DNA of 64,000 nt. Origin: Prosapia bicincta (taxonomy: Eukaryota > Arthropoda > Insecta > Hemiptera > Cercopidae). Positions within the stretch are counted from its first letter, which is position 1. The number at the start of each line of letters is the position of its first letter. Positions 54,252-64,000 of this stretch are shown piece by piece. The notes under the pieces were generated by a model, which was not told the origin of the DNA, did no database searches, and saw nothing but the letters and a program-made list of their open reading frames with translations. Made by a program: the position numbers and the translations under genes. Location: the NCBI GenBank assembly GCA_036971475.1, contig JBAIZL010000005.1:160706386-160770385 (forward strand), in the 5' to 3' direction.

Positions 54252-57001
54252 GTGAGTGCATATTTTTATTGTTTCAATTGTAATTTCATTCTTATTATAA
54301 TTTACACAAGACATCTCCAATTAGCTTAAAATATTTGTTTATGACATTTTGTTTTCAAATTACAGGTGCGTATTTTTAAAAAAAAGATGTACAGTCAACA
54401 ATTTTAATGATATTGCAAATTTTAAATAGATGCTATCTTAAAATACTGAATAAAGTATAGCTTTTTTAAAATCATTTCTTAGAGACAAAAATATCCTGTA
54501 TACACACTGCAACTTGTCTCCCCAGAGTAATTTTTAAGCTGTTTAGCAGGTTTCATACAACTTTTCTAAAGAGAGGAGGAGCCTTAATAATTGGCAGGAG
54601 ATGACTCTATAGTGGTTTATACCATTTCTCCATAACTTTTAAAAGTTAACTATTTTCACAGGGCAAGTTATTTTGACTCCATGTTAGTTAATTCCATAAC
54701 ATGATCATTTTATGTTAATTTTGAAAATTTGAATTTAATTCTATTGAAAAATTAAAATTAATCCTTAAGAAGATTACTTAGTATATATACTTAATGAATA
54801 TGTTTGTTTAAAAGTTTTAGAAATCTGGTTTAAACAGTTTATTATAAATTTTAACAAAATTTCATTTTAATATTGGAGTACTATATCAGCTGAAAAGTAA
54901 AATACATAATTTTAATTTTTATACTTATTAGTAAGATATTTGTGAATGTTGGTGGCCATAACATAAATATCCGCTCTACACATTTGAGATTTGTCTAGCA
55001 TACCTTTATATATTTGTACCTTTTGTGATTCAGTATTATGAATTGAAAATACGGTATAATGTATCCTATTATACGGAACATAGCTTATAATGGGCTGGGA
55101 TTTGAAAATCACAGCACCTCCATCCATGCAAACGAAGCTGCTGAATTTAATTACATTATATACATTATATCATTGAGTCATATGAAACAATACCTATAGT
55201 GAATGTGCTTACTGATTTTAATTTGATTTAAATAAAACTTACATATGTTTTTAATCACTTAATGAAAACTTTTTTTTTATAATGGACTTTCATTAAAATG
55301 GTTAACCCTTAGCCCCAATTGGTCCTTTATAGTGAAATTCTTCTGGAATAAATTTAGTCCTATTTACTTCTCAAACAGCGCAGACCTCATAGCAATCAAA
55401 ACCTTCTGTTAACTTCTCTCTTCTCTCCAATTTTCTTTGTTTTACAATCAAAGAACCTGGTTAGGGTAGGTTAATTTACAAAGAAAATAAGTTTGGTGTT
55501 ATTGTTAACTGCATCAACACAAGTCCAATGCAGCAAACGGTTATTTAACACTAAGATCATTATTGTTTTCTTGTTTTTACAACCAAATCTATCTTGGACG
55601 TATACATTCTTAATAATTACAATATATTTATGTAAAGAAAATTTTATCATAAAAACACATAAGACACGAAAAAAATGTTAATATTTCCACAACTTGTTTT
55701 GCAATATTTCGATATCTGTGAAAGACTAGTAGGATTCAATGCTGTAGTTGTTTCACTGCAGCAGTTGCTTAATTTATAGTTCATGTAGTAGACATACATT
55801 TTTTCATAACCAAACCTCTCATTTGTACATGTGTTGTTTTATAACTGTCTAGTAATGTAGTGTAAAATAATGGGATAATTCCTGAAAAATTGTGTAGTAA
55901 ATGTTTCTCTTTATATATTGAGGTTTTATTCTATCATAATAATGAATTTAAATTTTAATCATTATTAATGGTTTTCAATATTTAAAATAACTTTTTCTTG
56001 TTTAGAATGTTTTTTTGAAGATTACATGTAAAGACACAAAAATAAACATAGGTCTAACTTTCATAAATTATTACATTATTTATAAACAGATTAATGAATA
56101 AATATAGTTAATAAATTAAAACACTACCCTGGGTTTGATAACCAGGAACATCAAACTTTTAAATGTTTTTACAGTCCCTCCAACAGTTTCACTCAATCTG
56201 AGACAATTATTATAAAATATTTTAAACAATATTATAACAGTATATATCTTTCTTAAAATGATTCTCAAATATAATATAGTAATAGGAGGTTGAAATGAAA
56301 TTCTTACCACATTACCTTATTTTACTTATATTTTCCATTGGTAGTCTACCTTCTCCTTCTCTTTCTCTCTCTACCCCCCCCCCCTCTCTTTCTACCTCTC
56401 TCTCTCCTCCCCCCTGCAAACAGAATCTGTCATTAATTATACATTTTAAAATAGAAGGTATTAGTTAATCTTCTATCTTTTACTGCATCAAGATGAAATT
56501 AACAGCATCATTTATTATTAATAAAGAGATGAAATACAGTATACTATGTTAAAAACATGATTTGGGTTGTGAAATTATAAAAGCTTCTAGAATTAAATAT
56601 CAGATTGAACGAATAACAGAAATGAAGAAATCTAATTTTGTCAAGGAATAAGAGATTTTAAAATAGAGAAATTATAAATTATTCATGCTAAAGATTTGAA
56701 TAGTAAGTAAACACCTGAAATGTATATTGTATTCTACTTTGAATATAGTTGTATAATTTTGTTTAATTTTATTCCCAAATTATGAATAAGATGTTCATGA
56801 TACAATGAAATCAGCATACAATTCAGAAATGAAACATTGTTTTCTCAATCAAACCATAGTTTGATGGTTTTGAAATAAAGAATAAATTGTCATTGGGCTT
56901 TTCATGACCCAGCCTACTTGAACAACAATAGAGAATTTTATTTCAAGATCAAAATGAACTAATAAATAAGAGCACTGATGTACTTTTAAATAGTTACTTA
57001 C

Positions 57002-57054
57002 ATACACACACACAAACAGACACACACGCACACACACATGCACATGCACACACA
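57002..57054. repeat. imperfect (CA)n microsatellite
   Basis: CA repeats with single-base interruptions (CAAACAGACA, CACGCA, CATGCACATG). Confidence 0.9.
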
Positions 57055-58125
57055 GAGATCATATTTCATGGCAATTTTGATTTTCCTCTTACCTAATTGA
57101 TTAATCTCTCTTATCTTATTATATAATGAATTTTTGAAGTTATATATTTGTACTATAAAAATCATAAACATCGATCCAACATAAAATGAAGAAAACTATC
57201 ATAATCTAATAAAAAAACTGCATAGTGAGGCCTGCTTATATGTAAATATTTATATACCTTTCAAACTTATTATCTTGTAATATGTTATACTTTAAAATTT
57301 AAAAATTACGCTCCATAAATTCAGCCTTTGTTTTACAGTATTTTTCCCTCCACAAAAAAATAAAATAGGTCAATAGGATTATTTTTTATTTTGTCAGTTA
57401 TAACTCAGTTTATTACGGTAGTATATTTTTATAGAGTTCCGTGTTTCTTTTTTTATATATATCAGTAACCTATCATATGGTCGTATTTCACCATAGAAGA
57501 GACCATTATGGTTCCTATTGAATTTATCCTGTAACTCATAAACTAAATAAAGTCAGACCATTTTAACCAACACTGAGGACAAGGTGTTAACAAATAACTC
57601 TGAGTAAACAGAATTTCCATTGGTAAAAAAAACCCTGAGGGCAAAAGTTTATGAATTATTTATTTCATTGTTCTTCAAAGCGAAAATTAAGTCTGATTTT
57701 AAGCAGATATTTGAATATTTATTACACTGAATATTCCTCTCCTGCAATGCCTTTTAAATTTGATAATGGCACAATACAGGCTGTGTTTTTTTGTTGGAAT
57801 AGAATGAAAAATCATCTGATGTAAGATTGTAACTAAATTCAAACTGTAAAAACCGGTTATAAAGAGGAAATGCCCTGTTCTACAGGTTTGAAGGCATAAA
57901 AGTGTAAGATCTACTAGACATTGTTTGAATTCAATCATTTTTTAAAACTCTGAATATTAAAATATTTCAAAAAAAATGTTTTGATCATTTCTTTAACTAA
58001 CTGAAGTCAAAACCAAATACAATTTTACTGAGGAGACGCATTACGTTTTTTACTGTTTAGGCCCTACTATATTTTAAAAAGCTCAGTTTCTTAATAAAAC
58101 TTAAAATATTACTTTAACACTCTTT

Positions 58126-60045
58126 TGTCTCACCTTCAGGATGCTAATTAATAAACACCAATATCAATTTTAACACAACTTGCATTTATTCTTGACACTT
58201 GATTAACACACATTATACCCATTTAACTTAATATTACTTAGTGACAAGATTGATTCCTTAATTAATATTACAATTACAAAAAAAAACAAAGGTGGACTCT
58301 TGAGGCTTTAGGTTATTACAATAAAGTTTAAAATGACAGTGTTAATTTCTCTTTCTCTGGGGTCGTTATTTTGGGTCTTTTTTATAAATTAGAACATGGT
58401 GAAAAAAAACTAGATTATTATTTTATGCTAAAGAATTTAAAATTGTTCCGAATATACTGTTTCTAAAGTTCTGTTGGCTAAGTTTAATGAAAAAAGTACT
58501 TATTGTTTGTCGATTCCTTGAGTCTTGACCGTTGATACTGCTTCGCTGCACTTTCCCATAACTCACTTAATTTTCCTAATTCTTTATTAATTTATTTACG
58601 TCACACTTTTAACTTTTAAATACAAATTCAAAAATTACTTTTCCCTTAATTTTACTAACAAAATTTAACTGTATTTCACATTACTGACACTTGGTTCCCC
58701 CCAATACATCTGCCCTCTTCTGAAGTTCTTCCTAGACTCCTCGATCACTTCTTTTTTTAACCCTGCATCATCTCTCCCGCCTCACATATTTTCAGTTAAT
58801 TTGGTTATTCTCACAACTATCTACAAAGACCTTGCTGCAACAGTACATTATTATAACCCAGGTAATTTGGAAAATCCTCTCTTAAAATAGTTGAACCCTT
58901 TTTTGTTAAAGATTCCCCAGCCCATAATGACAAACTGCAAAATGAAACAATAGTTAACCTGGTCCGTATATTTTAGGAACTATCTTTGTCGCTTTGGCTT
59001 AATATTTCTTCCGAATAATTTTCTTTTTGGATATAAGCTGAATTCATTATTTAGCCTCAAACGTTATTTTATAATATATATATTATAACATAAAGTACAA
59101 GGCTTTAGATTAAATTCAGTTAGTTACTAGAACAATCATCTGTAGAATTAAGCAAGGAAAGACACAAATAGTTTTTCTAGTGCGGACAAAGCAGGTACCA
59201 TGTCATTATCCTTTTCCAGGAAAACTATAGGAGAACTAAGTTGAGTCTGGCAACCATAGACAATAGAGAAGGGTCCATAGTGGTTAAGACGGGAAATCCA
59301 GCTGCCGATATAGCCTGGGAAAATAACCGTGTACCATTAGGTTAAGCTAATTGTAGAACTGTGGGAAACTTACAAAGAACGTTTGTGGTAGTGGGAAAGA
59401 TTTTTCAATAAAAACTAAAGGATCGGGAAGTTAGAGAAGTTTGAGGAGAGTCTCAGAGAAAGGCAGGCAGATTGGTGGCGGCCAGGATGGAAGTGTTGTA
59501 AAGGGAGAAATTGATTAAATTAAGTAAAGAGTTTTTTTATAAGTAAAATTTAAAAAGTGCGATGTGAAAGTTTTTTTTTAGAAATATAAAGTAAGTTTTT
59601 TTGTGTGTCAAGTGTAAGTGCAGAAGGTAATAACCAAGGCCAGGATTCCAGGGACTCTTCAGAACAATAAGTATTATTTGAATATAAGTGCAGCCAACAG
59701 ACATCTATCTTTTAGTTCAGAACAAATTTTAATTTCTTCAAAATTTATAAAAATTATTCTAGTTTCACCATTTCTAATTTAAAAGTAAAGTTCCCGTAAT
59801 AGCAACCCGAGAGCAAGAATAAAATTTAATTACTGTTTTTTTTTGTTATGTTATTTTATTAGAAATCTAAAGCCTCAGAAGTCCACCTTTTATCATTGTA
59901 ATATTAGTGAAGATATCAATCCTGTCACTGCAAAATATGAATATAAATTTGGAATAATGTGTAGAGTTAATTGAAGAGAATAAATGCAAGTGATGTTTAA
60001 AAATTGATAAGATTGTTAATTCTTTATAAACCTGTAGGTGTGACA
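58126..60045. mobile_element. ~1.9-kb foldback element with very long inverted repeats
   Basis: Both ends begin near TGTCWCACCTWCAGG. Ordered inverted matches include CTTGCATTTATTC, GTGACARGATTGAT, AGGTGGACTYNTGAGGCTTTAG, TTCTGTTGGCT and TACTTATTGTT. They extend about 600 bp inward from each end (58126-about 58720 and about 59450-60045), with many mismatches and indels. No transposase frame is visible. It resembles a nonautonomous foldback DNA transposon, and its divergence indicates age. Confidence 0.78.
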
Positions 60046-60105
60046 TTAATAGGTAAGGTAAATAAATAACATTTAAATATAAATTTAATTATAACAAAAG
60101 TTAAG

Positions 60106-60109
<4 letters not shown>

Positions 60110-60185
<76 letters not shown>
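60110..60185. repeat. (TA)n microsatellite
   Basis: About 76 bp of AT dinucleotide, 64 bp beyond the foldback element. Confidence 0.95.
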
Positions 60186-60188
<3 letters not shown>

Positions 60189-61109
60189 ATTTTTCACTCA
60201 TATATTTCCCTAATTGTATTTTTATCTTCTTACCAAGTAATTATTATTAATAACTAATTATTTCCATATAGTAATTTTAAATAAGGTATGGGATTTAGAT
60301 AGTATTTTTATTTAGAATTAGATAGGTTCTGTTAAGGAACCGTGTTCTTACCACAGGTAACCGTTGTTAATTCCTGGGGCCATAGTTAAGCAATAGGGAG
60401 TTTCATCTATACAACAGTGCTTATTAGCCTGTGTTTACTTTTCTCATAGAATATTTTTCTATGCTGTTTCTAATGGAAAATTATTCTTTGCAACCCTTTG
60501 TTGTTTTTATTGTTATAGTTTTTTGAAAATTTCATCCTTGCATTATTTATAGTTGATATAATTTTGTTTTTATTATAACAGTTTTTAGTTCAGTATGGGG
60601 TTTCTAAAATAAAAATTATTTAATAAATATTGATTTTGATTAATTTCTGAATTACAGTTACATTTAACAAACATTTATAGTAAAATTTCTTTAAAATTTC
60701 TTTAAAATTTTACTATGTTTATTTAAAAAAAACATGTTATCAAAAATCAAACTTTTATAATGAAAAACATTTATAGTAAAATTTTTATGATACACACACA
60801 CGTATTTGAATTACACAAATATTTTATTTTAAAATAGGCTACTATAAAAATATACTACTTTCATCTTGAAATAAATAAATATCTCAAGTTTAAGATATAT
60901 AATACTGTCATACCATTGGTCACTGTCTATCTATTTTTATTATTTTTTAATTTAAAATTCATGCTCAAGTTCATAATTTAATTAAATGTATAAATAAACT
61001 TTTTAAATTGTATGCAGACACAGAAAACAATATTTGTATAAAATACAGATATATTATTTCACATTAAACTACTATTACAGCATGGAAATACTTGAATAAA
61101 ATCACTAAT

Positions 61110-61205
61110 TTACTGATATTTTCAGCAGGTGTGTTTCTTACTAGATTAGGGCGTAGTTCAATGTCTAGATGGTGTGAATCATTTTTAGTGGCTATACCAG
61201 TGAGG
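61110..61205 (+). mobile_element. MITE-like element, copy C (one end only)
   Basis: TTACTGATATTTTCAGCAGG, then TTACTAGATTAGGGCGTAGT and TCAATG, matches the left arm of copy A (48700). The opposite end is absent, so this is a truncated or decayed copy. Confidence 0.6.
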
Positions 61206-62143
61206 TTGTCGCTTTACATATGTATCTTAATTATGAAATTTGTAATTTACAATCAACCTCAAGATGAACCACAATATCATAAGTTTAATTAAATATATTT
61301 GTTGCAAAAATTATTAAAGAAACTGAGGTATTTTTATTTTTCAATCTACACTATAGTTCTTCTAAATCAGATTTAGTTACAAAAAAGTATGCTAAATTTA
61401 ATTTAGCTTTCTCCAGAAGTTTTTTAAAGGACTGAAATAATTATCTCTCCCCACATATTTACCAAGGGTAAATGTATTTATGTACACATTTAAAAATAGA
61501 ATTCCTAAAAGAATGAGTCATCTCTGTGGCTCTTCTACCCGTAAGCTAGATTGTGTTTATTTTGTCCTGAACATGGGGTTATGATATGCATTCTGGACCC
61601 TACAACTGTGTAAATATTGTTCACATAGGGCTAAGGGTAAATACCCAACAGACAAAAGTTGCAGTCACAGATATTAAACTTTTTTGCCTTTCATGGTCTC
61701 TGAATCTTTAAAATTATTTCCCTTATATTTTTAATTTTTTTGCTCAATTTTAATGTAAATTCATCACTTTTTGGAACTATGTAGTTGCAATTGGTAACAC
61801 TACCACTGATAATCCTACCAGGTGGCAGAAAATGTTATATTATGATGTTTATGATTATATTATAATGTCATATATATGATGTCAACCGATGTTATATCCT
61901 AGATTGCAGTTTACGTAGTTCTTTAGTGTAGAATTTTTAAGTGTATTCTTTAATTTTGATTGGAGGTAGATCGCTGCACACCCCTTACCTTTTAATAGGA
62001 ATGAAATAATAAATCCAAATATATGAACAATGTTTAAATCTTTATTTATTTTTCAAATTTTAAATTGATCTTTTGGTGGAAAATAACAACCTAGAAATTA
62101 AATATATGATTTGATGTATGTTATAACTAGAAATTCTTATTTA

Positions 62144-62290
62144 TATATCTCAAATCCCTGTTCTAGATATAAGAAATAGAAATTAAATATAATTTTCTCA
62201 GATACCACAGTCCAAGATATACAAAAACTAAATTGAATATATAACATTATCTCAGAAATCCCTGTTCTGGATATAAAATATAGAAATTGG
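62144..62290 (+). repeat. short tandem-like duplication, ~100-bp spacing
   Basis: ATCTCAAATCCCTGTTCTAG, then ATATAAGAAATAGAAATT, recurs as ATCTCAGAAATCCCTGTTCT, then GGATATAAAATATAGAAATT, about 100 bp later. Confidence 0.6.
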
Positions 62291-64000
62291 ATTGTTTAAT
62301 CAGGTTTGTAACTTAGCCCTGTACCATAGTATAAATGGATAGAAGGTAACCTAGACGTTAAACCACGGTGACTACCCACCAATTAAGAGTCTTTGACAAC
62401 ACAAGGCATACTCACCTACCTAAAAGCTTTCATATCCTTCAATGTGTAATGGATATGGTGACTACTCGCTCCATTGAAATTATCTTGACAGTATTTAGAG
62501 CTTGATTGAAATAAAAGAATAGAAATTAACTTGTGAACTGAAGTACAAGTTATAATAATGTAATCTAATTATTTCAGGATGAAACTAGACAACTTGATTA
62601 AACAAGACTAGGAACCATACTACTCACATTTTAGATTGTTCATGATCAAAGGCTCATTAAGTTCATTCTTTTGATGCAATAAACAGATATTTTCACAAGA
62701 TAATTTAATTTTACGAATTTTCTAATGTAGACAGAGAGGTTTCTAAAATAATTACTTAACCTTTTATATAACAGTTTGTTATTAATTCTTTTTTTTATTG
62801 AAATACAATATTACTAACAAACTATCTTTTAAATTATATAATAAAAGATTTAATACAAATATGAGTAATTAATTATTTACAATTATTTTTAAAAGGTATC
62901 AATTAAGGTGTAAACTATTGACAATTTTAAGAAATTGTTAAACAGAAAAACTAGATCTCTACATTTATTACTTCATCTCTATTCCTTGGCGTGTTTAATT
63001 AAAATTGATATTTCTTCAATCTAAAAAATTTGATACTAAACAAAATTTATCAGATTTCACTATTTCAACTTTAATATAAATCTACTGATTCCATTATCAT
63101 TTAGACGCTAAAATTTCTTTACAATTCTAATAATTTACATTAATGTTAGGAGCCTTAGAAATGCATATTGTTTGTACTAAGAACATGAAACTTGCATACA
63201 CACATTTACATATCTTTGTAATGTTTACAATTTTGTAAGTATTTTGTTTCCATTTTAATTAGGATTTACTTATTTCTGACATTATTCTTTGAACATCTGG
63301 GTTATATTATATCTATTGAAATCACTATTTTGTAAACAAATTTTACATAATTATTTTTCTTCACCTGAAGTCACCTTTTTTCACCCATATTAAAGTGTGC
63401 CTTTTGGTTACATTTACCCTCCACTGTTAACAAAAAATAAGTAATAAATTGAAACATTTTCTTACTCATGAGTCATGAATACATATTTTCTTTTAAAATA
63501 ATAAGAAAAACAGGTTTGTAAATTCCATTTCCTTCACACTCACTGAAGGTATTTGAATGGTATGGGGGTGTGAAATCATACGTCATTAATTTTTTTAATT
63601 TTTATTTCAAAAATTGAAGAAAAAACAGCTCAAGCATACTAAAATCAATTTATAGCTTGTGGAATGGAATTAATCGAAGCATCTCTAGTAATTGTGCAAA
63701 GTAGAAGTAAATTTTATCAACCCTCTTTTAATTTTCCAATTGGATGCTAGGGGATTTCATTATGTGACATGTGTAATTGTGTTAGACTGAATGTCTGTCA
63801 TTGGCTTGGGGTGACATTGCCTGAGATAAAATGGATTTGCTGTAATATTTTGCCATATTTTTCTTCTTTTATTAGCCAATATAGTGGTTGGTGTAAACAT
63901 TTTGTAATATCTTTAATTTATGTTTTTGTTATTTCAAACATTAGATATCAAGTAATACTATTTTTTGTCAGACATAAAAATAATTATAAACAGATTTTTT

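Larger units (their letters stand above)
54252..64000 (+). other. Trim9: trim9 intron, continues past the window end
   Basis: The donor gtgagtgc follows the FN3 exon, and no matching downstream exon was found in the remaining 9.7 kb. The region contains CT/CCT-rich tracts (56350-56415), a CA-rich tract (57002-57054), a ~1.9-kb foldback element (58126-60045), a (TA)n tract (60110-60185), a half MITE-like element (about 61110-61205) and a short duplicated segment (62144-62290). Confidence 0.7.

Noticed and set aside
54252..64000. Remaining FN3 and SPRY exons of trim9
   Set aside because: I looked for the expected continuation of the FN3 domain and the SPRY motifs on the + strand and saw no matching frame with splice sites.

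Overview
The window looks like an AT-rich animal nuclear genome, most likely an arthropod and probably an insect. It has no operons, ribosome binding sites or long prokaryote-type ORFs. The only convincing coding sequence is a set of short exons with GT/AG boundaries and multi-kilobase introns. Their protein is nearly continuous with insect TRIM9 (recognised by eye; no database was searched). The species cannot be fixed from this sequence alone.

Layout. 1-41.7 kb has no exon I can support. It is intergenic, or 5' intron of the same gene, and is filled with repeats: a 33-bp minisatellite (2.3-2.6 kb); several microsatellites (4.0-5.1 kb); a degenerate ~140-180 bp tandem array (5.9-7.75 kb); a duplicated GA-containing element (8.4 and 9.45 kb); a dispersed ~375-bp repeat (11.5 and 23.7 kb, with a possible inverted third copy near 39 kb); a tRNA-Ser-like SINE head (15.0 kb); two near-perfect palindromes separated and flanked by (TA)n (15.2-15.9 kb); an uninterrupted 3.7-kb (TG)n tract (19.58-23.29 kb); a perfect 30-bp minisatellite (24.7 kb); a ~162-bp array (27.0-27.85 kb); a MITE-like element (28.6 kb); a second tRNA-derived SINE head (35.6 kb); and a retroelement-like tail ending in (CA)n (36.85-37.3 kb).

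41.7-64 kb is the 3' part of the trim9 gene on the + strand. Four consecutive exons (41688-41783, 44883-45116, 46584-46740, 54112-54251) give 209 in-frame codons. They cover the end of the B-box/coiled-coil linker, the coiled coil, the COS region and the start of the fibronectin type III domain. The RING/B-box exons upstream and the rest of FN3 plus SPRY downstream were not found here. The introns carry a 15-copy 41-bp minisatellite, a 92-bp tandem duplication, two further copies of the MITE-like family, and a ~1.9-kb foldback element with very long inverted repeats.

Most notable: (1) the (TA)n-flanked palindromes share a ~45-nt motif with a hammerhead-ribozyme-like core and compensatory changes in its stem; (2) the (TG)n tract is exceptionally long and pure; (3) there are MITE/foldback families that I cannot name.
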